A stretch of 64,000 nucleotides of DNA from Streptococcus toyakuensis (lineage in GTDB: Bacteria > Bacillota > Bacilli > Lactobacillales > Streptococcaceae). The notes under the pieces are model-generated. The model searched no databases. It was not told where the DNA came from and saw only the letters and a program-made list of their open reading frames with translations. The DNA is taken from contig NZ_AP024523.1 in NCBI RefSeq assembly GCF_024346585.1, positions 1,807,001 to 1,871,000 on the forward strand, written 5' to 3'. Position numbers and translations under genes: made by a program. Shown piece after piece: positions 18,045-27,651 of this stretch. Each line of letters begins with the position of its first letter. Position 1 is the stretch's first letter.

Positions 18045-19964
18045 ATGAAAATTATTAATATTGGAGTTTTAGCTCATGTTGATGCAGGAAAAACTACCTT
18101 AACAGAAAGCTTATTATATAACAGTGGAGCGATTACAGAATTAGGAAGCGTGGACAAAGGTACAACGAGGACGGATAATACGCTTTTAGAACGTCAGAGA
18201 GGAATTACAATTCAGACAGGAATAACCTCTTTTCAGTGGGAAAATACGAAGGTGAACATCATAGACACGCCAGGACATATGGATTTCTTAGCAGAAGTAT
18301 ATCGTTCATTATCAGTTTTAGATGGGGCAATTCTACTGATTTCTGCAAAAGATGGCGTACAAGCACAAACTCGTATATTATTTCATGCACTTAGGAAAAT
18401 GGGGATTCCCACAATCTTTTTTATCAATAAGATTGACCAAAATGGAATTGATTTATCAACGGTTTATCAGGATATTAAAGAGAAACTTTCTGCCGAAATT
18501 GTAATCAAACAGAAGGTAGAACTGTATCCTAATATGTGTGTGACGAACTTTACCGAATCTGAACAATGGGATACGGTAATAGAGGGAAACGATGACCTTT
18601 TAGAGAAATATATGTCCGGTAAATCATTAGAAGCATTGGAACTCGAACAAGAGGAAAGCATAAGATTTCAGAATTGTTCTCTGTTCCCTCTTTATCATGG
18701 AAGTGCAAAAAGTAATATAGGGATTGATAACCTTATAGAAGTTATTACTAATAAATTTTATTCATCAACACATCGAGGTCAGTCTGAACTTTGCGGAAAA
18801 GTTTTCAAAATTGAGTATTCGGAAAAAAGACAGCGTCTTGCATATATACGTCTTTATAGTGGCGTACTGCATTTGCGAGATTCGGTTAGAATATCGGAAA
18901 AGGAAAAAATAAAAATTACAGAAATGTATACTTCAATAAATGGTGAATTATGTAAAATCGATAAGGCTTATTCCGGGGAAATTGTTATTTTGCAGAATGA
19001 GTTTTTGAAGTTAAATAGTGTTCTTGGAGATACAAAGCTATTGCCACAGAGAAAAAAGATTGAAAATCCGCACCCTCTACTACAAACAACTGTTGAACCG
19101 AGTAAACCTGAACAGAGAGAAATGTTGCTTGATGCCCTTTTGGAAATCTCAGATAGTGATCCGCTTCTACGATATTACGTGGATTCTACGACACATGAAA
19201 TCATACTTTCTTTCTTAGGGAAAGTACAAATGGAAGTGACTTGTGCTCTGCTGCAAGAAAAGTATCATGTGGAGATAGAAATAAAAGAGCCTACAGTCAT
19301 TTATATGGAAAGACCGTTAAAAAAAGCAGAGTATACCATTCACATCGAAGTGCCGCCAAATCCTTTCTGGGCTTCCATTGGTTTATCTGTATCACCGCTT
19401 CCGTTGGGAAGTGGAATGCAGTATGAGAGCTCGGTTTCTCTTGGATACTTAAATCAATCATTTCAAAATGCAGTTATGGAAGGGATACGCTATGGTTGCG
19501 AACAAGGATTATATGGTTGGAATGTGACGGACTGTAAAATCTGTTTTAAGTATGGCTTATACTATAGCCCTGTTAGTACCCCAGCAGATTTTCGGATGCT
19601 TGCTCCTATTGTATTGGAACAAGTCTTAAAAAAAGCTGGAACAGAATTGTTAGAGCCATATCTTAGTTTTAAAATTTATGCGCCACAGGAATATCTTTCA
19701 CGAGCATACAACGATGCTCCTAAATATTGTGCGAACATCGTAGACACTCAATTGAAAAATAATGAGGTCATTCTTAGTGGAGAAATCCCTGCTCGGTGTA
19801 TTCAAGAATATCGTAGTGATTTAACTTTCTTTACAAATGGACGTAGTGTTTGTTTAACAGAGTTAAAAGGGTACCATGTTACTACCGGTGAACCTGTTTG
19901 CCAGCCCCGTCGTCCAAATAGTCGGATAGATAAAGTACGATATATGTTCAATAAAATAACTTAG
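18045..19964 (+). CDS. tet(M): TetM ribosomal protection protein
   Basis: A 639-aa EF-G-like GTPase that dislodges tetracycline from the ribosome. ATG 18045 (GGAGG eight bases upstream) gives the family length; an ATG at 18030 adds five residues and overlaps the RBS. G motifs are visible: G1 [10 protein letters not shown]2 GITIQT, G3 DTPGHMDF, G4 NKIDQ. The C-terminal domain IV/V region is intact to MFNKIT. It confers tetracycline and minocycline resistance. Downstream it converges on the orf6/orf9 terminator. Confidence 0.98.
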   Translation: MKIINIGVLAHVDAGKTTLTESLLYNSGAITELGSVDKGTTRTDNTLLERQRGITIQTGITSFQWENTKVNIIDTPGHMDFLAEVYRSLSVLDGAILLISAKDGVQAQTRILFHALRKMGIPTIFFINKIDQNGIDLSTVYQDIKEKLSAEIVIKQKVELYPNMCVTNFTESEQWDTVIEGNDDLLEKYMSGKSLEALELEQEESIRFQNCSLFPLYHGSAKSNIGIDNLIEVITNKFYSSTHRGQSELCGKVFKIEYSEKRQRLAYIRLYSGVLHLRDSVRISEKEKIKITEMYTSINGELCKIDKAYSGEIVILQNEFLKLNSVLGDTKLLPQRKKIENPHPLLQTTVEPSKPEQREMLLDALLEISDSDPLLRYYVDSTTHEIILSFLGKVQMEVTCALLQEKYHVEIEIKEPTVIYMERPLKKAEYTIHIEVPPNPFWASIGLSVSPLPLGSGMQYESSVSLGYLNQSFQNAVMEGIRYGCEQGLYGWNVTDCKICFKYGLYYSPVSTPADFRMLAPIVLEQVLKKAGTELLEPYLSFKIYAPQEYLSRAYNDAPKYCANIVDTQLKNNEVILSGEIPARCIQEYRSDLTFFTNGRSVCLTELKGYHVTTGEPVCQPRRPNSRIDKVRYMFNKIT

Positions 19965-20064
19965 TGTATTTTATGTTGTTATATAAATATGGTTTCTTGT
20001 TAAATAAGATGAAATATTTTTTAATAAAGATTTGAATTAAAGTGTAAAGGAGGAGATAGTTATT

Positions 20065-20250
20065 ATAAACTACAAGTGGATATTGTGTCCTGTATGTGGA
20101 AATAAAACACGATTAAAGATAAGGGAAGATACTGAATTAAAAAAATTCCCCCTCTATTGTCCGAAATGCAGACAAGAAAATTTAATTGAAATAAAGCAGT
20201 TCAAAGTAACTGTGATTACAGAGCCAGACGCAAAGACGCAGAGCCGATAA
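20065..20250 (+). CDS. orf6: Tn916 Orf6, cysteine-rich KTR zinc-ribbon protein with no ordinary start codon
   Basis: A 61-residue frame with two CPxC pairs (WILCPVCGNKTRLK and LYCPKCRQE), the KTR-domain zinc ribbon of Tn916 Orf6. No ATG, GTG or TTG is in position: AAAGGAGGAGAT is followed by GTT ATT ATA AAC TAC. Initiation would have to be at ATT (20062) or ATA (20065). The function is unknown. The stop overlaps a perfect 20-bp terminator stem. Confidence 0.7.
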   Translation: MNYKWILCPVCGNKTRLKIREDTELKKFPLYCPKCRQENLIEIKQFKVTVITEPDAKTQSR

Positions 20251-20284
20251 AATGAGATTAATACAATCTCATTTTATCGGCTCT
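20240..20284. terminator. bidirectional terminator between orf6 and orf9
   Basis: A perfect 20-bp inverted repeat at 20240-20259 and 20265-20284 with a 5-nt loop (AATAC), overlapping the orf6 stop. It separates the rightward tet(M)-orf6 transcript from the leftward orf9 transcript. Confidence 0.85.
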
Positions 20285-20309
20285 TTCCGTTATGTATGGA
20301 TTCTTTTAA

Positions 20310-20446
20310 TTAGTCTTCGATGTTTCTTGCTTCGTTGATACCGCTGGCTAAAGATTCCATTAAGGATAGTTCTTTGTCTGTAAAGCTATCCATGTATTTC
20401 TCTATCTGTAATCGTCGGGTGCTTTTTACCAAGTTATTAGCAGGTA
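20310..20446 (-). pseudogene. orf9: 3' part of orf9, cut off by Tn917
   Basis: The minus-strand frame ANNLVKSTRRLQ...INEARNIED is the C-terminal part of Orf9. Joined to 25531-25752 with the AGGTA duplication counted once, it restores a 117-residue gene, the length of Tn916 Orf9. It has no start of its own and should be silent. Confidence 0.9.
20442..20446. repeat. 5-bp target-site duplication, left copy (AGGTA)
   Basis: AGGTA borders the left terminal repeat of Tn917; the same five bases follow the right end at 25531-25535. A 5-bp duplication is the signature of Tn3-family transposition. Confidence 0.93.
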
Positions 20447-20519
20447 GGGGTCCCGAGCGCCTACGAGGAATTTGTATCGATAAGAAATAGATTTAAAAAT
20501 TTCGCTGTTATTTTGTACA
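20447..20519 (+). repeat. Tn917 left terminal repeat (73-bp unit)
   Basis: Starts GGGGTCCCGAGCGCC. The first 38 bp match the right end inverted (25493-25530), and the whole 73 bp recur with a few changes at 21726-21798. Confidence 0.9.
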
Positions 20520-20617
20520 TTTAACTTGACGGTGACATCTCTCTATTGTGAGTTATTAGTGGTACAGTTTTCAACCGTTTTAATTATAAAAAAGTGGTGC
20601 ATTATCTTAAAATTTTG

Positions 20618-20623
20618 TATAAT
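20618..20623 (+). promoter_or_regulatory. probable -10 box for erm(B)
   Basis: TATAAT about 58 bp before the leader peptide start. I see no good -35 at the expected spacing, so promoter strength is uncertain. Confidence 0.4.
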
Positions 20624-20680
20624 AGGAATTGAAGTTAAATTAGATGCTAAAAATTTGTAATTAAGAAGGAGGGATTCGTC

Positions 20681-20764
20681 ATGTTGGTATTCCAAATGCG
20701 TAATGTAGATAAAACATCTACTGTTTTGAAACAGACTAAAAACAGTGATTACACAGATAAATAA
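20681..20764 (+). CDS. ermBL: erm(B) leader peptide
   Basis: A 27-residue leader opening MLVFQMRNVDKT, after AAGGAGGG. Known mechanism: macrolide-stalled ribosomes in ErmBL remodel the mRNA and expose the erm(B) start. A 124-bp spacer to erm(B) contains the pairing segments. The leader is intact, which predicts inducible rather than deletion-type constitutive expression. Confidence 0.88.
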   Translation: MLVFQMRNVDKTSTVLKQTKNSDYTDK

Positions 20765-20888
20765 ATACGTTAGATTAATTCCTACCAGTGACTAATCTTA
20801 TGACTTTTTAAACAGATAACTAAAATTACAAACAAATCGTTTAACTTCTGTATTTATTTATAGATGTAATCACTTCAGGAGTGATTAC

Positions 20889-21626
20889 ATGAACAAAAAT
20901 ATAAAATATTCTCAAAACTTTTTAACGAGTGAAAAAGTACTCAACCAAATAATAAAACAATTGAATTTAAAAGAAACCGATACCGTTTACGAAATTGGAA
21001 CAGGTAAAGGGCATTTAACGACGAAACTGGCTAAAATAAGTAAACAGGTAACGTCTATTGAATTAGACAGTCATCTATTCAACTTATCGTCAGAAAAATT
21101 AAAACTGAACATTCGTGTCACTTTAATTCACCAAGATATTCTACAGTTTCAATTCCCTAACAAACAGAGGTATAAAATTGTTGGGAATATTCCTTACCAT
21201 TTAAGCACACAAATTATTAAAAAAGTGGTTTTTGAAAGCCATGCGTCTGACATCTATCTGATTGTTGAAGAAGGATTCTACAAGCGTACCTTGGATATTC
21301 ACCGAACACTAGGGTTGCTCTTGCACACTCAAGTCTCGATTCAGCAATTGCTTAAGCTGCCAGCGGAATGCTTTCATCCTAAACCAAAAGTAAACAGTGT
21401 CTTAATAAAACTTACCCGCCATACCACAGATGTTCCAGATAAATATTGGAAGCTATATACGTACTTTGTTTCAAAATGGGTCAATCGAGAATATCGTCAA
21501 CTGTTTACTAAAAATCAGTTTCATCAAGCAATGAAACACGCCAAAGTAAACAATTTAAGTACCGTTACTTATGAGCAAGTATTGTCTATTTTTAATAGTT
21601 ATCTATTATTTAACGGGAGGAAATAA
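20889..21626 (+). CDS. erm(B): ErmB 23S rRNA A2058 N6-dimethyltransferase
   Basis: A 245-aa S-adenosylmethionine-dependent methyltransferase that dimethylates A2058 of 23S rRNA, giving macrolide-lincosamide-streptogramin B resistance. The SAM-binding motif [15 protein letters not shown] lies near residues 35-49; the catalytic NIPYHL motif lies near residue 101. Full family length, no break. GGAG lies close before the ATG and is masked by leader RNA folding. Flanked by the two 73-bp repeats. Confidence 0.98.
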   Translation: MNKNIKYSQNFLTSEKVLNQIIKQLNLKETDTVYEIGTGKGHLTTKLAKISKQVTSIELDSHLFNLSSEKLKLNIRVTLIHQDILQFQFPNKQRYKIVGNIPYHLSTQIIKKVVFESHASDIYLIVEEGFYKRTLDIHRTLGLLLHTQVSIQQLLKLPAECFHPKPKVNSVLIKLTRHTTDVPDKYWKLYTYFVSKWVNREYRQLFTKNQFHQAMKHAKVNNLSTVTYEQVLSIFNSYLLFNGRK

Positions 21627-21630
21627 TTCT

Positions 21631-21762
21631 ATGAGTCGCTTTTGTAAATTTGGAAAGTTACACGTTACTAAAGGGAATGTAGATAAATTATTAGGTATAC
21701 TACTGACAGCTTCCAAGGAGCTAAAGAGGTCCCTAGCGCCTACGGGGAATTTGTATCGATAA
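21631..21762 (+). CDS. small ORF running into the internal Tn917 repeat
   Basis: A 43-residue frame (MSRFCKFGKLHVTKGNVDKL...) starting four bases after erm(B), with CGGGAGG upstream. The last dozen codons are supplied by the internal terminal-repeat copy (LAPTGNLYR), so it looks like a gene fragment fused to transposon end sequence. No function recognised. Probably co-transcribed with erm(B). Confidence 0.45.
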   Translation: MSRFCKFGKLHVTKGNVDKLLGILLTASKELKRSLAPTGNLYR

Positions 21763-21798
21763 GGAATAGATTTAAAAATTTCGCTGTTATTTTGTACA
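21726..21798 (+). repeat. internal copy of the Tn917 left end
   Basis: 73 bp matching 20447-20519 in direct orientation with few differences. Together they bracket the erm(B) module (about 1.28 kb repeat to repeat). Confidence 0.88.
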
Positions 21799-21815
21799 AT
21801 AAGGATAAATTTGAA

Positions 21816-21844
21816 TGGTACCATAAACGACCGTTTATGGTACC
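21816..21844 (+). terminator. terminator after the erm(B) unit
   Basis: GGTACCATAAAC and GTTTATGGTACC form a 12-bp perfect stem with a 4-nt loop, followed by TTTTC. From here to the tnpR start at 21981 lies the likely res site and tnpR promoter region; I could not define res subsites by eye. Confidence 0.7.
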
Positions 21845-21980
21845 TTTTCATTTTCCTGCTTTTTCTAAATGTTTTTTAAGTAAATCAAGTACCAAAATCC
21901 GTTCCTTTTTCATAGTTCCTATATAGTTATACTTAATGAGTTATGGTACATTTAAATTATAAAATTAAGGAGGTTTTTTT

Positions 21981-22535
21981 ATGATTTTTGGCTATGCTCG
22001 AGTGAGTACGGATGATCAAAATCTTAGTTTACAAATTGATGCACTTACTCATTATGGAATTGATAAATTATTTCAAGAAAAAGTAACTGGTGCGAAAAAA
22101 GACCGACCGCAATTAGAAGAAATGATCAACCTACTACGTGAAGGAGATTCTGTTGTCATTTACAAGTTAGATCGAATTTCACGATCAACTAAACATTTGA
22201 TTGAACTTTCTGAATTATTTGAAGAACTTAGTGTCAATTTTATATCTATTCAAGATAACGTAGATACTTCAACGTCTATGGGAAGATTCTTTTTCCGAGT
22301 TATGGCTAGTTTAGCAGAACTGGAACGGGATATTATTATTGAACGAACTAACTCTGGTCTTAAGGCAGCCAGAGTCCGAGGAAAAAAAGGGGGCCGTCCA
22401 AGTAAAGGTAAGCTATCAATTGATTTAGCTTTAAAAATGTATGACAGCAAAGAGTATTCTATTCGTCAAATTCTTGATGCCTCTAAATTAAGCAAAACAA
22501 CCTTTTACCGTTACCTCAATAAAAGGAATGCTTAA
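21981..22535 (+). CDS. tnpR: Tn917 resolvase, serine recombinase
   Basis: A 184-aa serine resolvase that separates cointegrates at res. Catalytic Ser lies in FGYARVSTDDQ (residue 9); the conserved arginine segment is VIYKLDRISRSTKHL; a C-terminal helix-turn-helix (SIRQILDASKLSKTTFYRYL) binds res. RBS AAGGAGG lies nine bases upstream. It ends three bases before the tnpA start. Confidence 0.96.
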   Translation: MIFGYARVSTDDQNLSLQIDALTHYGIDKLFQEKVTGAKKDRPQLEEMINLLREGDSVVIYKLDRISRSTKHLIELSELFEELSVNFISIQDNVDTSTSMGRFFFRVMASLAELERDIIIERTNSGLKAARVRGKKGGRPSKGKLSIDLALKMYDSKEYSIRQILDASKLSKTTFYRYLNKRNA

Positions 22536-22538
22536 GAT

Positions 22539-25457
22539 ATGGCTATGAAAAGAATTTTAACTACTTCACAGCGTGAACAACTTCTTTCTGTAGACCACTT
22601 ATCAGAAGAGGATTTTAAAGCGTATTTTAGTTTTTCTGATTATGATCTGGAGGTTATTAATCAACACCGTGGAAAGGTCAATAAACTAGGATTTGCGATA
22701 CAACTTTGTTTGGCCCGGTATCCTGGGTGTTCTTTAAGTAATTGGCCGATTAAATCAACCAGACTAACTTCTTATGTGAGTCGACAGCTCCATCTTGATG
22801 CAATTGATTTAAATTCATATGATCATAGAAATACACGTGCAAATCACTTCAACGAGATCTTAGAAGTATTCAACTATCATCGATTCGGTAGTGCTAATAC
22901 ACAAAAACAGTTAATAGAATATTTAATTGAACTAGCTTTAGAAAATGATGACTCTATCTATCTAATGAAAAAAACAATTGATTTCTTAACTCGAAAAAGA
23001 ATTATTTTTCCATCTATAGCTACACTTGAAGACATTATAAGCCGCTGTCGAGATAAAGCAGAAAACAACTTATTTTCAATATTACTCTGTTCATTAACAG
23101 ATATACAAATTGAAAAACTAGAGAGTTTGTTTCAAATTTATGAAGAGACGAAAATAACTAAACTCGCTTGGCTAAAAGACATTCCAGGTAAGGCAAATCC
23201 AGAAAGCTTTATGAGTATTTGTAAAAAAGTGGAAGTGATTGCTTCCATGGGACTCGGGACAATTAATGTCTCCCATATTAATCGGAACAGGTTTCTTCAG
23301 CTAGCTAGACTAGGGGAAAATTATGATGCATATGACTTCTCCCGTTTTGAGCTTGAAAAAAGATACTCTTTACTTATTGCTTTTTTAGTCAATCATCATC
23401 AATATCTGATCGATCAACTGATTGAGATTAATGACCGCATTTTAGCAAGTATTAAACGCAAAGGGACACGTGATTCACAAGAACAGTTAAAAGAAAAAGG
23501 AAAATTGGCTACTAAAAAATTGGAACATTATGCTTCTTTAATTGATGCTCTTCACTTTGCAAAAGATAATGATAGTAATCCTTTTGACGAAATTGAACGA
23601 ATCATGCCTTGGGAAGATTTAGTACAAGATGGAGAAGAAGCTAAAAAAATTACAGGTAATAAAAATCATGGCTATTTAGAAATGGTTCGAAATAAAGCTA
23701 ATTACCTCCGAAGATACACGCCAATGTTATTGAGGACCCTTTCGTTCAAAGCAACTCCGGCAGCAAATCCAGTCCTCATGGCCCTAACTCAACTAACTGA
23801 TTTACACAATAGTGGTAAAAGAAAAATACCGGCAGATACTTCTACTGATTTTGTGAGTAAAAAATGGAAAAGCCTTGTTCGGCCAGAAGAGGGGAAAATA
23901 GATCGGTCTTACTATGAGTTAGTAGCTTTCACCGAGCTAAAGAACAATATTCGATCAGGAGATATTTCAGTTGAAGGAAGTATGATCCATCGAAATATTG
24001 ATGATTACTTAGTTGATTTATCTGCTTGTATTGATTCAGAAACTATTCCAGACACGTTTGAGGACTATTTAAAGGATCGGGAAATAATTTTAGATTTACA
24101 GCTTCAATTTTATTCGACAGTTGATAAGAGAATTTCAAGAGCAAACCTTAAAAAGTTGGAAAAAGTTACACCTAGCGAAGCAGAAATATATAGAAAAAAA
24201 CTTTATTCAATAATTCCTAAGATAAGGCTTAGTGATCTTTTAATTGAGGTGGACAGTTGGACCAACTTTTCACAAGAATTTAGTCATGATTCTACAGGGA
24301 AACCGCCGAGTGAACAAGAAAGAAAAATTATTTTTGCTGCTTTGCTGGGTTTAGGGATGAATATTGGTCTTGAAAAAATGGCCCAATCAACTCCTGGAAT
24401 TTCTTATTCTCAGTTAGCCAATGCCAAACAATGGCGCTTTTATAAAGAAGCTCTGACTCGTGCTCAATCTGTTTTGGTTAATTATCAGTTAAAGCTTCCT
24501 GTTGCAGACTTTTGGGGTGAAGGAAAAACCACTGCTTCAGACGGAATGCGCGTCCCAGTGGGCGTCTCAGCTCTAAAATCCGATGTTAATCCACATTACA
24601 AAAGTATGGAAAAAGGAGCTACAATGATTCGATCAATAAATGATAGGCATACGACTCATCATATCGAGGTTGCTTCAACTAATACAAGGGAAGCTACTCA
24701 TACCCTTGATGGCCTACTTTATCATGAAACAGATCTAGATATTGAGGAACATTTTACTGATACAAATGGGTATTCTGATCAGGTGTTTGGAATGACCGCA
24801 TTACTAGGCTTTGATTTTGAACCTCGCATCAGAAATATAAAAAAATCACAATTATTTTCTATCAAATCACCTTCCTACTACCCTAACTTATCAGAAGATA
24901 TAAGCGGAAAAATCAATGTAAAAATTATTGAAGAAAACTATGATGAAATTAAACGAATCGCCTATTCGATTCAAACAGGAAAAGTATCTAGTTCTTTACT
25001 ATTAGGAAAGCTAGGCTCATACGCACGTAAGAATAGAGTAGCTCTTGCACTGAGAGAACTAGGTCGCATTGAAAAGAGCATTTTTATGATAGATTATATT
25101 ACAGATAGTGAGCTACGGCGAAGGATCACTCATGGACTAAATAAGACAGAAGCGATTAATGCTTTAGCTAGAGAACTATTTTTTGGGCGACGCGGAAAAT
25201 TTATGGAGCGCGATATTCGCCGACAACTTCAAAGTGCTAGTGCGCTTAATGTGTTAATAAATGCAATAAGTATATGGAACGCCGTCTACTTACAAGCAGC
25301 TTATAATTATCTCGTCAAAATAGATCCCGAAGTAACTAAGTATATGAAGCATGTATCTCCTATTAATTGGGAGCATATCACTTTTCTTGGAGAGTATAAA
25401 TTTGACTTGTTATCTATTCCTAAACACTTAAGAGAATTGAATATAAAAAATAAATAG
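22539..25457 (+). CDS. tnpA: Tn917 transposase, Tn3 family
   Basis: A 972-aa DDE transposase, full family length. The N-terminal DUF4158 DNA-binding region (EDFKAYFSFSDYDLEVI) is followed by the catalytic core: Asp in ASDGMRVPV, Asp in HFTDTNGYSDQVFG, Glu in LNKTEAINALAREL. No frameshift is seen, so autonomous transposition is plausible. The stop is 36 bp before the right inverted repeat. Confidence 0.96.
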   Translation: MAMKRILTTSQREQLLSVDHLSEEDFKAYFSFSDYDLEVINQHRGKVNKLGFAIQLCLARYPGCSLSNWPIKSTRLTSYVSRQLHLDAIDLNSYDHRNTRANHFNEILEVFNYHRFGSANTQKQLIEYLIELALENDDSIYLMKKTIDFLTRKRIIFPSIATLEDIISRCRDKAENNLFSILLCSLTDIQIEKLESLFQIYEETKITKLAWLKDIPGKANPESFMSICKKVEVIASMGLGTINVSHINRNRFLQLARLGENYDAYDFSRFELEKRYSLLIAFLVNHHQYLIDQLIEINDRILASIKRKGTRDSQEQLKEKGKLATKKLEHYASLIDALHFAKDNDSNPFDEIERIMPWEDLVQDGEEAKKITGNKNHGYLEMVRNKANYLRRYTPMLLRTLSFKATPAANPVLMALTQLTDLHNSGKRKIPADTSTDFVSKKWKSLVRPEEGKIDRSYYELVAFTELKNNIRSGDISVEGSMIHRNIDDYLVDLSACIDSETIPDTFEDYLKDREIILDLQLQFYSTVDKRISRANLKKLEKVTPSEAEIYRKKLYSIIPKIRLSDLLIEVDSWTNFSQEFSHDSTGKPPSEQERKIIFAALLGLGMNIGLEKMAQSTPGISYSQLANAKQWRFYKEALTRAQSVLVNYQLKLPVADFWGEGKTTASDGMRVPVGVSALKSDVNPHYKSMEKGATMIRSINDRHTTHHIEVASTNTREATHTLDGLLYHETDLDIEEHFTDTNGYSDQVFGMTALLGFDFEPRIRNIKKSQLFSIKSPSYYPNLSEDISGKINVKIIEENYDEIKRIAYSIQTGKVSSSLLLGKLGSYARKNRVALALRELGRIEKSIFMIDYITDSELRRRITHGLNKTEAINALARELFFGRRGKFMERDIRRQLQSASALNVLINAISIWNAVYLQAAYNYLVKIDPEVTKYMKHVSPINWEHITFLGEYKFDLLSIPKHLRELNIKNK

Positions 25458-25492
25458 GCCTTGAAACATTGGTTTAGTGGGAATTTGTACCC

Positions 25493-26256
<764 letters not shown>

Positions 26257-26679
26257 ATGAAACCATCTTCTTTTCAGACCACAATAGAAAATCAGTTTGA
26301 CTATATCTGTAAACGTGCTATGGAAGACGAGCGAAAGAATTATATGCTTTATCTTTCAAGGATTGCAAAGCGTGAGGTGTCCTTTTCGGATGTTGGCGAT
26401 TATCTTGTTAGCCAGTTTGCGACAACAGATAACTATTCAACTGACTTTCAGATTTTTACACTCAATGGGTTATCAGTAGGCGTTGAAAATGATTTGTTGA
26501 GTGAAGCATTACGTGAGTTGCCAGACAAGAAACGTGAAATTCTACTGCTGTTTTACTTTATGGACATGAGCGATTCAGAAATTGCAGACCTGTTGAAATT
26601 GAACCGTTCTACTGTCTATCGGCATAGAACCAGTGGACTAGCCTTAATTAAAAAGTTTATGGAGGAATTTGAAGAATGA
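26257..26679 (+). CDS. orf7: Tn916 Orf7, sigma-70-like regulator
   Basis: A 140-aa protein with a C-terminal sigma region 4-type HTH (LPDKKREILLLFYF, then SDSEIADLLKLNRSTVYRHR). I chose ATG 26257, preceded by AAGGGGGTG; a GTG at 26248 overlaps that RBS. In Tn916 Orf7 activates transcription through xis/int and into the transfer genes after circularisation. It overlaps orf8 by four bases. Confidence 0.92.
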   Translation: MKPSSFQTTIENQFDYICKRAMEDERKNYMLYLSRIAKREVSFSDVGDYLVSQFATTDNYSTDFQIFTLNGLSVGVENDLLSEALRELPDKKREILLLFYFMDMSDSEIADLLKLNRSTVYRHRTSGLALIKKFMEEFEE

Positions 26680-26906
26680 AAACACAATATCCTATGATTC
26701 CCTTTCCTCTCATTGTAAAGGCAACAGATGGCGATACCGAAGCGATTAACCAGATTCTACATCATTACAGAGGGTACATAACGAAGCGTTCCCTACGACT
26801 TATGAAAGATGAATATGGCAATCAAAGTATGGTCGTTGATGAAGTCTTACGTGGAAGAATGGAAACCAGACTGATTACAAAGATTTTGTCATTTGAAATT
26901 AAGTAA
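26676..26906 (+). CDS. orf8: Tn916 Orf8, HTH-type partner of Orf7
   Basis: A 76-aa protein (MKTQYPMIPFPLIVKATDGD...) with similarity to the N-terminal part of small sigma-like factors (INQILHHYRGYITKRSLR). It starts inside the orf7 stop codon, so it is translationally coupled, and is known to act with Orf7 in the Tn916 regulatory cascade. Confidence 0.88.
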   Translation: MKTQYPMIPFPLIVKATDGDTEAINQILHHYRGYITKRSLRLMKDEYGNQSMVVDEVLRGRMETRLITKILSFEIK

Positions 26907-27366
26907 TATCCTCTCTCCTTTCGTGGAAGCGTGCTAAACCATTCCACGCTTCCCGAACAGGGAGGTTTGTTATTCCACCAAAGCATATTGAGCTTTCAAT
27001 GTGTTTTGATAGGCTAACGAGCCATTGTTCTTTGAAAACTGAATAAAAGTAATCGAATACGTTTCGATAAGAAAAGAGCCAACGGAACTAACCGCCATGA
27101 CCTATCTTATAAAGATAGCGAGCGATTCATGTTAGTGATCCGAGAAGCAATCTTTAGCAGGATTGCCTGCAACGACATTCTTATCGTGATAATGATACTC
27201 CCATACAGTCAATAGTCCGAGCGTGATAAAACCGTCGCAGGCAATGAGTATGGCTACATGAGAACCATGCAGGGGTGGAACTCCCGTGAGCTTTGCTAAA
27301 GCTGTTCGATTGCTGGTAAAACAACTTTTATGAAATCCAAATAAGTGATTTGGAAAGGAGGATTTT
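26907..27366 (+). other. leader region between orf8 and xis
   Basis: A 460-bp stretch with no well-supported plus-strand gene. It opens with a hairpin (26925-26953, GGAAGCGTG pairing with CACGCTTCC) and then has many short repeats around GATAAG/CTTATC. This may be a structured leader for xis-int. The antisense frame orf5 (27132-27383) lies here. Confidence 0.5.
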
Positions 27367-27383
27367 ATGAAGCAGACTGACAT
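27132..27383 (-). CDS. orf5: Orf5, antisense frame overlapping the xis start
   Basis: An 83-residue minus-strand frame ([20 protein letters not shown]...), the size given for orf5 in Tn916 maps. It has no domain I recognise and overlaps the first 17 bases and RBS of xis, so it may be only a conserved shadow of the structured leader. Confidence 0.3.
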   Translation of the reverse strand: MSVCFIKSSFPNHLFGFHKSCFTSNRTALAKLTGVPPLHGSHVAILIACDGFITLGLLTVWEYHYHDKNVVAGNPAKDCFSDH

Positions 27384-27570
27384 TCCGATTTGGGAGCGTT
27401 ATACCCTAACTATTGAAGAAGCGTCAAAATATTTTCGTATTGGCGAAAACAAGCTGCGTCGTTTGGCAGAAGAAAATAAAAATGCAAACTGGCTGATTAT
27501 GAATGGCAATCGTATTCAGGTTAAACGAAAACAATTTGAAAAAATTATAGATACATTGGACGCAATCTAG
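27367..27570 (+). CDS. xis: Tn916 excisionase
   Basis: A 67-aa winged-helix excisionase ([20 protein letters not shown]...) that binds near both ends of the element and directs integrase toward excision. GGAAAGGAGG lies six bases upstream. It is 81 bp before int. Intact, so excision should be possible. Confidence 0.96.
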   Translation: MKQTDIPIWERYTLTIEEASKYFRIGENKLRRLAEENKNANWLIMNGNRIQVKRKQFEKIIDTLDAI

Positions 27571-27651
27571 CGTCGCCAAAGGGTCTTGTATATGATAAAA
27601 TAGTATTAAGTCGTATCAAGGCTCTTTCCATAAAGGAAAGGAGCAAATGCC

